A stretch of 64,000 bases of DNA from Desulfococcus sp041737845 (lineage in GTDB: Bacteria > Desulfobacterota > Desulfobacteria > Desulfobacterales > Desulfococcaceae), in assembly GCF_041737845.1 (NCBI RefSeq), contig NZ_JBGSQX010000147.1:1-64000 (forward strand), read 5' to 3'. Position 1 is the stretch's first letter, and every line of letters starts with the position of its first letter. Below the pieces are notes generated by a model. That model did no database searches. It was given only the letters and a program-made list of their open reading frames with translations, and had not been told where the DNA came from. Below, one piece after another: positions 45,901 through 53,437 of this stretch. The translations under genes and the position numbers were made by a program.

Positions 45901-46550
45901 ATGTCGTCCGGCGTTTCGGCCGCTTCGACGGCCCTGGCATCGGGCGGGTATTCCTCGCTGCCCAGGTGGCTGTTCCAGGGGGTAACGCTGCCGGCGCAGG
46001 GCACCCAGAGCCCGCCCCAGGCGGAGAAATCAAGGCTCCGCGTGCTGACGGCAGTGAGTTGGCCGGTGGCGGCGTCCTGACGCAGTTCGCTCAGGTACAT
46101 GGCCCCGGGCCTGGACTCGAAATGGGTGATGTTGAAGAGTCTGTCGCCTTTTGGAATCAGGGAGGAGAAGTCATTGTCGGAGGAGATGAACTGGGATCCA
46201 TCGACCTCGATCACCGGATTGCCGTTCTGGTCGTGCACCAGACCGAAGGTCTCCGCGCCGAAGACCTGGCCGCTTCGCATCAGGGTATGAAACCCGATGT
46301 CATGGGATTTGCCGTCGATGGTGACGGCGGCCGATGCCTGAACGGATCGTTTGGCCGCATCCGTCGTCGGAACATCCACACCCGCGAACCGGACCCCTTG
46401 CGTATCCTCCTCAGGCGGCGGTGTTTTGGAAATATCGTCGTTGTCGCTGCTGCTGCATCCAAAAGTGAGCATGGCGCACAGGCAGAACAGAATCGTCCAT
46501 TTCAGGAATGTCTTCCGTCTGCAATGCCCCGGGTCTTGTCTCAATGTCAT
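42915..46550 (-). CDS. phoX: Tandem-duplicated PhoX-type (DUF839) alkaline phosphatase lipoprotein, 1211 aa
   Basis: A lipoprotein signal (LCAMLTFGC) precedes two complete copies of a PhoX/DUF839 domain, about residues 55-615 and 640-1205. Each copy has SSDNDFSSL, FNxTHFESRPGAMYL, DFSAWGGLWVPCAGSVTPW, HLGSEEY, YAMGRxAxELAYVMPD, YxSDDGTNVGxFMFIAD, EFRKEEGITFD and IGEDTGSGHQNDAVWAY. PhoX enzymes are calcium- and iron-dependent phosphatases of the periplasm or outer surface. The usual PhoX is a single domain with Tat export; here a lipobox and a fused pair are unusual. Acidic metal-ligand residues appear kept in both copies. A four-repeat Pho box lies upstream. GGAGGATTAC precedes the ATG. Confidence 0.88.
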   Translation of the reverse strand: MTLRQDPGHCRRKTFLKWTILFCLCAMLTFGCSSSDNDDISKTPPPEEDTQGVRFAGVDVPTTDAAKRSVQASAAVTIDGKSHDIGFHTLMRSGQVFGAETFGLVHDQNGNPVIEVDGSQFISSDNDFSSLIPKGDRLFNITHFESRPGAMYLSELRQDAATGQLTAVSTRSLDFSAWGGLWVPCAGSVTPWNSHLGSEEYPPDARAVEAAETPDDIDDYYKPMLRYFGITDPFSADVTIEQIQKAFHPYRYGYPVEVALDEEGGDTVSKRYAMGRIALELAYVMPDRKTVYLSDDGTNVGFFMFIADAPGDLTAGTLYAARWIQVTEENGGSADIEWISLGHAVQAGIKGMIDGGIRFSDIFETASPGTDGACPSGFTSINTEAGQECLKVKPGMEIIASRLETRRYAAMKGASTEFRKEEGITFDTVNKKLYVAMSEVSQGMEDFKKNGKVNDGYDRGGPNDIRLPYNACGCVYGLDVGPDAAVGSDYVVKNMKGVVSGTMKTYDKNSPYANNTCDVDGIANPDNLTFITGKDILIIGEDTGSGHQNDAVWAYDIKKGELTRIETTPYGSETTSPYYYPNINGWAYLMSVIQHPYGESDTDKLTDASEAAAYVGFIGPIPAMDEAVAPAAAVVPPLQFENIPVPVTDAEKRQVNASAHVVIDGKRSDIGFNTLMRSGDTIGGQMFGLIYDKDGHAVKGSDGSIFVSSDNDFSSLLPAGGRLFNVTHFESRPGAMYLTELAQDPATGTLKPVRTQNIDFSAWGGLWVPCAGSVTPWNTHLGSEEYQPNARSVEEAETPDDIDDYFKAMLRYFGIVDPFADTVTLDDIRNNFNPYLYGYPVEVTVSPEGVPSVKKHYAMGRVAVELAYVMPDDKTVYISDDGTNVGLFMFIADTPKDLSAGTLYAAKWRQKNDLNGGRADLEWISLGHAAQNDIKAAIDAKTVFSDLFETADANEDGSCPVGFTSVNTTDGLECLRVKEGMDILASRLETRRYAALMGATTEFRKEEGITFDRDNNVLYVAMSELNQGMEDFKKNGKPKDSYDKGGAKDIRLPYNDCGCVYGLDVGADSGIGSDYVARNMYGVVSGKMTTYPDDSPFANNTCDVDRIANPDNLTFITGKETLIIGEDTGSGHQNDAVWAYNIKRGDLTRIETTPYGSETTSPYYYPNINGWAYIMGVIQHPFGESDADKLTDASEAAAYVGFIGPMPAMDR

Positions 46551-46629
46551 GTAATCCTCCTTTAGAAAATCGGCTGATGGTCAGGTGTAAAAAAGATTTA
46601 TTGCGGTCTGGGGATGGCTATCACTGAAA

Positions 46630-46668
46630 TATTGGGAAAGAATTAAGAGGACATTAGAATATTGTTAG
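46630..46668 (-). promoter_or_regulatory. Pho box upstream of the tandem PhoX gene
   Basis: Minus-strand hexamers CTAACA, CTAATG, TTAATT and CCAATA start at an exact 11-bp period (plus coordinates 46663-46668, 46652-46657, 46641-46646, 46630-46635). A poor -10 (GATAGC, 46622-46617) is seven bases downstream. The outer hexamers match better than the inner ones. Confidence 0.6.
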
Positions 46669-46705
46669 AATTTCGTTGCGAATGTATGGATATGGGATTT
46701 GAAAA

Positions 46706-46744
46706 CTAATGAAGAATTAATGCGGCCCTAATCAAGCCTTAACA
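46706..46744 (+). promoter_or_regulatory. Pho box upstream of the haem/propeller lipoprotein gene
   Basis: Plus-strand hexamers CTAATG (46706), TTAATG (46717), CTAATC (46728) and TTAACA (46739) stand at an exact 11-bp period. The array points toward the gene at 46824, divergent from the PhoX Pho box 38 bases away. The -10 element is unclear; TTAAAA at 46754 is nine bases downstream. Confidence 0.65.
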
Positions 46745-46775
46745 GGCGATTGATTAAAACAGACGATTGATTAAA
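46742..46775 (+). repeat. 17-bp tandem repeat, two copies
   Basis: ACAGGCGATTGATTAAA (46742-46758) is followed at once by ACAGACGATTGATTAAA (46759-46775), one mismatch. It overlaps the last Pho hexamer and covers the expected -10 and transcription start region. Confidence 0.75.
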
Positions 46776-46823
46776 AAGGATCTAAAAAAAAATTATTAAA
46801 CATGTCATAAAGGAGAATAATTC

Positions 46824-49800
46824 ATGGGGCCGATGACGAAGGTTGCTATGGTTTTTTTCGTGATTGCCTGTCTTTGCCTGACAGGGTGCGGCGACGGATC
46901 CGATTCCGCCGGCCCTGCCGGCGGAGTTGATACATCTGAATCGCCCGCGGCGGTTGACAAGACTCTGAAAACGACCGTCCTCCAGAACCAGGCCCCGTAT
47001 CTGCCGCCGCAATGCTACACCCGGACGGTGAAAACAAACGGGGATGTTCAGAATCCCTGTTACACCTGCCACACCCGGGGATTCAGGCCGGATTTCATCA
47101 ATGACGGCGATCTCCAGACTGAATTCGCCTTTCCGGATTACGCGATGCAGAATCACTGGACCAATCTGTTCCAGGACAGAAGCGGGGCGATGTCGGAGAT
47201 CACCGATGACGAGATTCTGGCCTATATCCGGACCTCCAATTATCAGGACGGCGACGGACGGATCCTTCCGGCGGCCGATATCGATGACCTCCCTCCGGAA
47301 TGGGATGATGACGGGGACGGCATGTGGTCGGGCTACAAACCGGATTGCCATTTCCATTTTGATGATCTGGGCTTCGACCGCGATCCCTCGGGAAATTATA
47401 CCGGCTGGCGGGCCTTCGCCTATTATCCCTTTCCGGCCACCCACTGGCCGGCGGGCGGCGACTACGGGGATGTCCTGATCCGCCTGGATAAAGTATTCCA
47501 GACCCTGGGCGGCCGTTTTGACATGGAAACCTACCGGCTCAATCTGGCCATCCTCGAGGCCATCATCAAGAAAAGGGACGTCGCCATTCCTCCGACGGAT
47601 GAAACCCGCTACGAAACAGACCTGAACAAGAACGGGCGTCTGGATACCGCGGACCGTATTGCCTTTGACTGGGCGCCCAACGAGAACCGGATGATGTCTT
47701 ATGTGGGCGACGCCCGGATACGGCAGCAGAGCGGCGAGATCCATCTGGCGGGCGGCCTTTATCCCGAAGGCACGGAATTTTTGAATACCCTGCGCTATGT
47801 GGGGGTTTCGGATCAGGGTGATATTGAAATGGCCCCCCGAATGAAGGAGATCCGGTATGCCCGCAAGTTCAAGTGGCTGACCTATGCGGAAATGGAAACC
47901 CTGGCCTTGAATGAGGTCAAGGAGCGGGCTGATTTTCCCGATCGCATGAAGCTGCCCATCGGGAACCTGGAGGACGGGGTCAGCAACGGCGTCGGCTGGG
48001 TTTTGCAGGGGTTCATCGAGGATCAAAACGGCCGGCTCAGGCCCCAGACATTTGAGGAAACCGCCTCGTGCATCGGCTGCCACGGCGGTATTGGCGCCAC
48101 CACGGACAGCACCTTTGCATTCGCCAGGAAACTGGAGCCCCCGGCCTTCCAGGACGGCTGGTATCACTGGTCCGTCAAGGGGGTAAAAGGCCTGAACGAA
48201 CCCAAGGCCGAATTCCGGAGCGCCGGGGTCCAGTACGAATATTCCTTTTATCTGATGTATGCCGGGGCAGGGGACGAATTCAGGAGCAACGAGGAGATCC
48301 AGGCCGCCTTTTTCGATGAAAGCGGCATGCTGAAACAGGAGATGGCGGAAAAACTCCATGAGGACATCTCCCTGCTGCTCTACCCCTCCCGGGAACGCGC
48401 CCTGGCCCTCAACAAGGTTTACAAGCGGATCGTGGCGGAGCAGAGTTACACTTCGGGGCGGACCCCGTTCCTCTCCAAGGCCTTGAATGTCTTTGAAAGT
48501 CTAACCCCCGAGGACCTCGAAACCAAGGTCGAGTCTCCCCTCGTTCTGACGGACCGGGCACGCGATAAGGCCTGCAACCCCTGCGTGATCCTGGCCGCCG
48601 AGCCTGCTTCGGATGCGTTCCAGGCCGTCGTCGACGGGAGCGGCATGGCCGGACCCGACGGCCTTCGCTATCAGATCGACCCCGATGGCTTCATCGATGA
48701 GAGCTCCTACGCGGTCGCGGCCAAAGGGGTCTATTTCCCCTTTCCGCCCCGGCACACCCTGCCCACCCGGATGATTGTGCCGCTAGGATCGATTCCGGTC
48801 TGCTATGAGTGCCATCGCCTTGACCGTCCCGTTCCGCCGCAGCATCCGGAGGGCAATATGCCGGAAGCGCTTCCGGAGGCGTCTTCCGACGAACCCGGGT
48901 TGACCCTGGTGCGGTTGACCGAAGACAGCGGCACGGATGTCAACGGCACGTGGAGTCCGGACGGGTCGCGGATTGCCTGGGAGACGGATCGCGACGGCGC
49001 ATTTCAGATCTGGGTGATGAACAGTGACGGTTCGGACCCCCGCCCCCTTACCCGGGGACCGGCCATCCACGGATGGCCCCAGTGGCGGCCGGACGGGGGA
49101 GGGCTGGTCTACTGGGGGTATGATGAAGCCTCCGGAACCCACACCATCTCTACCGCTGCGGCGGACGGCAGCGACGTGAGGGTCATCGTGGAATCCGCCG
49201 AAGCCCTGGACAGGCCGGTCTGGCACCCCCGGGGAACGCACATCGCATGGGCCGCCCAGACCGACGGCAACTGGGACATCTGGGTTGCGGACAGCGACGG
49301 CGCCGGGGTCCGACGCCTGACCTATGACGCCCAGATGGAAAGCAATCCGCTCTGGCGGCCGGACGGATCTTACATCTCCTATAAGGTGGCGCCCAACAAG
49401 GCCTACAATTTGACGGTCGAGAACTTCATGGATGTGGAGAACGGCTTTGAATCGCCGGCGGTGCGGCAGTGGGACGGAATCAAATCGATTCAGATGAACG
49501 ATTGGAGCCCGGACGGCGGGAAAATCACCTACACGGCCGAGATCGTCACCAATGCCTCCGGTGAAGATCGGGTCTCTTATCTGGCCGTGGTAGAAGACGT
49601 TTCATTCACCGGCGCGAAGACATCGGGAACCCCGGTAATTCTGTCCGGCCACAACACCCTGGGGGACAGGGGGCCGGTCTTTTCGCCGGACGGCAGCCAG
49701 ATCGCCTTCTGGTCGTGGGACAAGTCCTACCGGGCCACGCTTTGGATCGCGGCCTCCGACGGCTCCCGGCTTAGACAGGTGACCCGGCAAGGGCCGGACA

Positions 49801-49892
49801 TGACGCCGAAATGGCATCCCGACGGCGGCAGGCTGCTGTTTGAATCCGGGAGAAGCGGCAGCATGGATATCTGGACGCTGGCGGTGGAATAA
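46824..49892 (+). CDS. Lipoprotein with three CxxCH haem sites and a C-terminal TolB-like propeller, 1022 aa
   Basis: AAAGGAG lies seven bases before ATG 46824. A lipobox (LTGC, Cys22) marks an envelope lipoprotein. Three c-type haem motifs are seen: CYTCH (79-83), CIGCH (416-420) and CYECH (660-664); a CNPC pair at 584-587 lacks the His. The region 90-650 between them has no recognised domain but holds EF-hand-like Asp runs (DDDGDGMWSG, DLNKNGRLDTADR). Residues of about 700-1020 form a WD40-like/TolB propeller (TWSPDGSRIAWETDRDG, PQWRPDGGGLVYWG, VWHPRGTHIAW, VFSPDGSQIAFWS, KWHPDGGRLLFES). It sits behind its own Pho box, divergent from the PhoX gene and convergent on the phosphonate operon. 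Function is unknown; a redox enzyme or electron carrier used during phosphorus starvation is an inference. Confidence 0.85.
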   Translation: MGPMTKVAMVFFVIACLCLTGCGDGSDSAGPAGGVDTSESPAAVDKTLKTTVLQNQAPYLPPQCYTRTVKTNGDVQNPCYTCHTRGFRPDFINDGDLQTEFAFPDYAMQNHWTNLFQDRSGAMSEITDDEILAYIRTSNYQDGDGRILPAADIDDLPPEWDDDGDGMWSGYKPDCHFHFDDLGFDRDPSGNYTGWRAFAYYPFPATHWPAGGDYGDVLIRLDKVFQTLGGRFDMETYRLNLAILEAIIKKRDVAIPPTDETRYETDLNKNGRLDTADRIAFDWAPNENRMMSYVGDARIRQQSGEIHLAGGLYPEGTEFLNTLRYVGVSDQGDIEMAPRMKEIRYARKFKWLTYAEMETLALNEVKERADFPDRMKLPIGNLEDGVSNGVGWVLQGFIEDQNGRLRPQTFEETASCIGCHGGIGATTDSTFAFARKLEPPAFQDGWYHWSVKGVKGLNEPKAEFRSAGVQYEYSFYLMYAGAGDEFRSNEEIQAAFFDESGMLKQEMAEKLHEDISLLLYPSRERALALNKVYKRIVAEQSYTSGRTPFLSKALNVFESLTPEDLETKVESPLVLTDRARDKACNPCVILAAEPASDAFQAVVDGSGMAGPDGLRYQIDPDGFIDESSYAVAAKGVYFPFPPRHTLPTRMIVPLGSIPVCYECHRLDRPVPPQHPEGNMPEALPEASSDEPGLTLVRLTEDSGTDVNGTWSPDGSRIAWETDRDGAFQIWVMNSDGSDPRPLTRGPAIHGWPQWRPDGGGLVYWGYDEASGTHTISTAAADGSDVRVIVESAEALDRPVWHPRGTHIAWAAQTDGNWDIWVADSDGAGVRRLTYDAQMESNPLWRPDGSYISYKVAPNKAYNLTVENFMDVENGFESPAVRQWDGIKSIQMNDWSPDGGKITYTAEIVTNASGEDRVSYLAVVEDVSFTGAKTSGTPVILSGHNTLGDRGPVFSPDGSQIAFWSWDKSYRATLWIAASDGSRLRQVTRQGPDMTPKWHPDGGRLLFESGRSGSMDIWTLAVE

Positions 49893-49910
49893 AACCGAAT
49901 TATTTCAAAG

Positions 49911-49935
49911 GGCCGGGTGGACCCCCCACCCGGCC
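49911..49935. terminator. Bidirectional terminator hairpin
   Basis: GGCCGGGTGG-ACCCC-CCACCCGGCC is a perfect 10-bp stem between the convergent lipoprotein gene and phnW. T-runs are short on both sides. Confidence 0.65.
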
Positions 49936-49946
49936 GCACGAAGCAG

Positions 49947-51068
49947 TCAGTCTTCCAGCCAGTACCGCGAATTCTTCACCGCCGTGAGCAGTCTGCGGAT
50001 ATCCGCTTCATGAACGTCGCCGATATTGCCGATGCGGAAGGTCTCCTGATCCGTCACTTTGCCGGGATAGATCACGAACCCCCGCGCCTTGAGGCGGACA
50101 TAGAATTTTTTGAATTCATAGTCCGGATGGGACGGGCTGCGGAAGGCGGTGATGACGGGGGACTGCCATTGCGGCGGCAGCAGTGTTTCAAACCCCAGCT
50201 CCGCCATACCCTGAACCAGAATCCGGTGGCTGTTTCGAAAGCGTTCCCATCGTCGCGGGACGCCCCCTTCCTCCTCAAGCTCCGCAAGGGCCTGGGCAAA
50301 GGCTCTTACCACATGGGTGGGAGAGGTGAAGCGCCATTTCCCCTGATGGGTTTCCATGGTTTCCCACTGGTCATAGAGATCCAGGCTCAGGGACCGGGCC
50401 CGGCCCCGGGTGTTTTCCAGGGCTTTCCGTCCGGCGATGACAAATCCCATCCCGGGAACCCCCTGAATGCATTTGTTGGCGCTGCTGATAAGGAAATCCG
50501 CGCCGACCGCCTGGATATCGATGGGGATGCCGCCGAAGCTGCTCATGGCGTCCACGATGCAGACCTTCCCGTGGTCGCGTGCAATGCATCCGACGGCCTC
50601 GATGGGATTGAGCATTCCCGTCGTCGTTTCACAATGGACCACGGCCACGTGCGTGATGCCGCTGTCGGCGGCGAGGGCGCTTTCAAGCCGTGTCAGATCC
50701 GTCGGGGCGGTCTCCCCGCTGTCGTGGACGACCATGGGAATGCCTGCCCGCCGGGCGATCTCCCCGATCCGCCGGCCATAGGCGCCGTTGGCCAGAACCA
50801 GCAGCCTGCCGGTGGACGGGACGGCGGTGATGATGGTGGATTCCACGCTGAAGGTACCGCTGCCCTGCATCAGGACGGCGGTGTGGCTGTCCCGGCCGTT
50901 GGCCAGGGCCGTCAACTGTTTCCGGATGCTCTGGACAATCTGGTGGTAGTCGTCGTCCCAGGTGCACCAGTCTCTCAGCATCACGCTTTTAACGCTCTTG
51001 GTGGTGCTGAGGGGACCGGGGGTGAGGAGCAGATAGGGGTTGTTTGGCAGGAGAGTGGTGTTCATCAT
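49947..51068 (-). CDS. phnW: 2-aminoethylphosphonate-pyruvate transaminase PhnW, 373 aa
   Basis: This PLP enzyme moves the amino group of 2-aminoethylphosphonate to pyruvate, giving phosphonoacetaldehyde and alanine. The start YLLLTPGPLSTTKSVKSVMLRDWCTWDDDYH is in part diagnostic; the PLP lysine lies in LISSANKCIQGVPG, and the Asp in CIVDAMSSFGG stacks under the cofactor. Length is normal. Its ATG overlaps the stop of pbfA by 4 bases (ATGA). It is the last gene of the phosphonate operon and supplies PhnX with substrate. Confidence 0.96.
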   Translation of the reverse strand: MMNTTLLPNNPYLLLTPGPLSTTKSVKSVMLRDWCTWDDDYHQIVQSIRKQLTALANGRDSHTAVLMQGSGTFSVESTIITAVPSTGRLLVLANGAYGRRIGEIARRAGIPMVVHDSGETAPTDLTRLESALAADSGITHVAVVHCETTTGMLNPIEAVGCIARDHGKVCIVDAMSSFGGIPIDIQAVGADFLISSANKCIQGVPGMGFVIAGRKALENTRGRARSLSLDLYDQWETMETHQGKWRFTSPTHVVRAFAQALAELEEEGGVPRRWERFRNSHRILVQGMAELGFETLLPPQWQSPVITAFRSPSHPDYEFKKFYVRLKARGFVIYPGKVTDQETFRIGNIGDVHEADIRRLLTAVKNSRYWLED

Positions 51069-52477
51069 GACTTTCTCTGGTTAAGTGTTATTGGGTGGAC
51101 AGGGGGTGGCACCGATGCGCCGCCAGCGGCTGATACGGCCGCTTCCAGAATATCCAGGGCGCGGAAGAGTTCCTCCTCGGGAAGGGTGAGGGCCGGGGTG
51201 AGGGTCAGGAAGTTGCCGCCGGAGATCTTGAAACTGAGCCCGTTTTCCAGGCATTCGTACATGATCTGCTCGGCCTCCCGGAAGGCCGGCCTGCCGTTTG
51301 CGCCCAATTCAAGCCCGAACAGCAGACCCCGCCCGCGGATATCCTCCACGAGGGGATGACCACCCAGGCGGGCCTTCAGCCTGCCTACGGCCGTCCTGCC
51401 CAGGACGTCCGATCGTTCCACGAGATGATGTTCCTCGATGTAGCCAATGGCGGCCAGGCCGGCCGCGCACGCTGCGGGATTTTTTTCATGGGTGTAATGG
51501 CCCAGGGCGATCTCCCGCCCGACATTCAGGGCCTCTCGGGCGATGATGGCCGCCAGGGGAAAGACGCCGCCCCCCAGTCCTTTGCCCAGGATGACGATAT
51601 CCGGGAGGACCGCTTCGTGTTCAAAGGCGAACATCCTGCCGGTCCTTCCCAGACAGACGGCGGTTTCGTCGAAGATCAGCAGTGCGCCGTGGCGGTCGCA
51701 GGCATCCCGGACGGCCTTCCAATATCCACCGGGCGGGGGATTGACCCGGGTGCAGCGGATGGGTTCGGCGATGACCGCGGCCACATCCCCTTCCTTTTCC
51801 ATGACATAGTCGACGTAGCGGGCGCATTTGAGCCCGCAGCCGTCACATCTGCCGGCGGGATCCCACAGGCAGTGACGGGGGTCGGCCGGCGGCACATGCT
51901 CGGTGCCGGGTAGGAGGGGGCCGATGCCCTTTCGGAACAGGGCCTCGCCGCCCACGGAGATGGCGTCGAGGGACGCCCCGTGAAAGGCGTCCCACATGGA
52001 AATGGTTTTGAATCGGCCGGTGGCGACGCGGGCCAGTTTCAGGGCCATGCCGACGGCGCTGGTGCCGCCGGGGGCAAACAGCACGCGATTCAGGTCGCCC
52101 GGGGCGATGTCCGCCAGTTTTTCCGCCAGCCGGATCGCCGCCGGATTGGTGTAGCGGCGCGGGCAGAAAGAGAGAGTGTCGAGCTGTTTTTTGACGGCCG
52201 CAATCACCGCCGGGTTGGCATATCCGACCTGATGAAGGCTGTTGCCGTGAAAATCCAGAATCCGCCTGCCGGAAAGATCGGTCATGGCGCCGTCCCCGCA
52301 TCCGCCGAGAACGTTCAGGCAGGGGGTGGAGAGGGACTGATGCAGGAATACGGCCGCATCCCTTTCGATCCAGTTCCGGGTGGTCTCATCGAGCCTCGAC
52401 GTCCACTGCCTCCGATGGTCGGACAGGTTGGCGTCGCCTTCCGACAGGTCTGTCGGTTTCAAGGGGGATTCATTCAT
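51065..52477 (-). CDS. pbfA: Class-III PLP enzyme, PbfA-type (R)-1-hydroxy-2-aminoethylphosphonate ammonia-lyase, 470 aa
   Basis: The fold is that of class-III aminotransferases, with FDETAVCLGRTGRMFAFEH and the PLP lysine in VILGKGLGGGVFPLAA. The stretches AAVFLHQSLSTPCLNVL, MWDAFHGASLDAISVGGEALF and PGTEHVPPADP match what I know of PbfA, a lyase that converts (R)-1-hydroxy-AEP to phosphonoacetaldehyde and ammonia. A Cys cluster (CDGCGLKC, with a preceding HCLWDPAGRC) is also seen. ATG 52477 was chosen over 52543 because the latter runs into phnX. Position between phnX and phnW supports the assignment. Confidence 0.85.
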   Translation of the reverse strand: MNESPLKPTDLSEGDANLSDHRRQWTSRLDETTRNWIERDAAVFLHQSLSTPCLNVLGGCGDGAMTDLSGRRILDFHGNSLHQVGYANPAVIAAVKKQLDTLSFCPRRYTNPAAIRLAEKLADIAPGDLNRVLFAPGGTSAVGMALKLARVATGRFKTISMWDAFHGASLDAISVGGEALFRKGIGPLLPGTEHVPPADPRHCLWDPAGRCDGCGLKCARYVDYVMEKEGDVAAVIAEPIRCTRVNPPPGGYWKAVRDACDRHGALLIFDETAVCLGRTGRMFAFEHEAVLPDIVILGKGLGGGVFPLAAIIAREALNVGREIALGHYTHEKNPAACAAGLAAIGYIEEHHLVERSDVLGRTAVGRLKARLGGHPLVEDIRGRGLLFGLELGANGRPAFREAEQIMYECLENGLSFKISGGNFLTLTPALTLPEEELFRALDILEAAVSAAGGASVPPPVHPITLNQRKS

Positions 52478-52499
52478 GTTTTGGTTTCGTTCTTGCCGT

Positions 52500-53336
52500 T
52501 TACAGGGGCCGTTCGCCTCTGGCCAGCCGCGCGTTGATGTCATCGATGATGGAAAGGCACTCCCAGATGCCCCGGGCCGTGTAGTGAGCCCCCGCTTCTC
52601 GGAGCCGTTGCGCTATGGCGTCCAGGCACAGGTCCAACTCCAAGGCGGGCAGGGCTTCGGCCTCTGCCTGCGTCAGCCCCAGCTCGTTGCCGGACTGTGT
52701 CAGGCCGATGGTCCACATGCCGGCGTTGAGCCCTTCCTGGATATCGCTCACGGTGTCGCCGATCTTCACCAGGGCCGACATGGGATAAACATTCAACTGA
52801 ATGGCGTTCATGTAGCACATCCAAGGGCAGGGTCGCCCTGCCGGAACATCCGTCGAGCAGACCATGGCATCCGGCCGGTAGCCTTTTTCCTCCGCAAGGG
52901 GCATCAGAACCGCCATCATCGGCCCGGTGTAGCCGGTGCAGGATCCGATTCTCATGCCTCTTTTCCGCATTTCGCGAACCGTCTCCAGCAAACCGTCGAT
53001 GGGCTCCGCATGGCGGAAGATGGCCGAAACCATCATGGGTTCGGTTTCCCCGTAAAGGGCCGCCACATCCCCTTCATTGGGCTCCCGTCGGTAAAAAGCC
53101 CGCCATCGCTCCCGGATGGACGGCAGATCCAGCATGCCGCGGATATGGTCCTTTTTCATCAGGCCCATGAACTGGCGGGCTTCGGCGACGGACGCCTCGA
53201 TATGAAATTTGTCGAAGACATCGACAAAAACGGCTGCGGGACCCAAACAGCCGTAATCCACCGCGGTGCCGGCCCAATCGAGCACGGCGCCTTTCAGGCA
53301 GCCGGTGTAGGGGTTTTTAGGGGTGATATTGACCAT
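52500..53336 (-). CDS. phnX: Phosphonoacetaldehyde hydrolase PhnX, 278 aa
   Basis: PhnX is a HAD-family enzyme that splits phosphonoacetaldehyde into acetaldehyde and phosphate through a lysine imine. The nucleophile Asp is in VLDWAGTAVD, the Schiff-base Lys in FMGLMKKDHI, then IGSCTGYTG and the metal site VKIGDTVSDIQEG. I chose ATG 53336 (MVNITPKNPY); the 51 codons upstream in frame look unrelated. AAGGAT lies about eleven bases before the ATG. It stands 101 bases after the permease gene and 22 bases before pbfA. Confidence 0.96.
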   Translation of the reverse strand: MVNITPKNPYTGCLKGAVLDWAGTAVDYGCLGPAAVFVDVFDKFHIEASVAEARQFMGLMKKDHIRGMLDLPSIRERWRAFYRREPNEGDVAALYGETEPMMVSAIFRHAEPIDGLLETVREMRKRGMRIGSCTGYTGPMMAVLMPLAEEKGYRPDAMVCSTDVPAGRPCPWMCYMNAIQLNVYPMSALVKIGDTVSDIQEGLNAGMWTIGLTQSGNELGLTQAEAEALPALELDLCLDAIAQRLREAGAHYTARGIWECLSIIDDINARLARGERPL

Positions 53337-53437
53337 GATATTGCGTATCCTTTTATGCTCGTGTGTGGATTGGGCGTCCGGCTTGTATCCCTCCGCCGGA
53401 AGGGCCGGCCCGTGACGGGGCGGAGGGTCGCGGCGGA

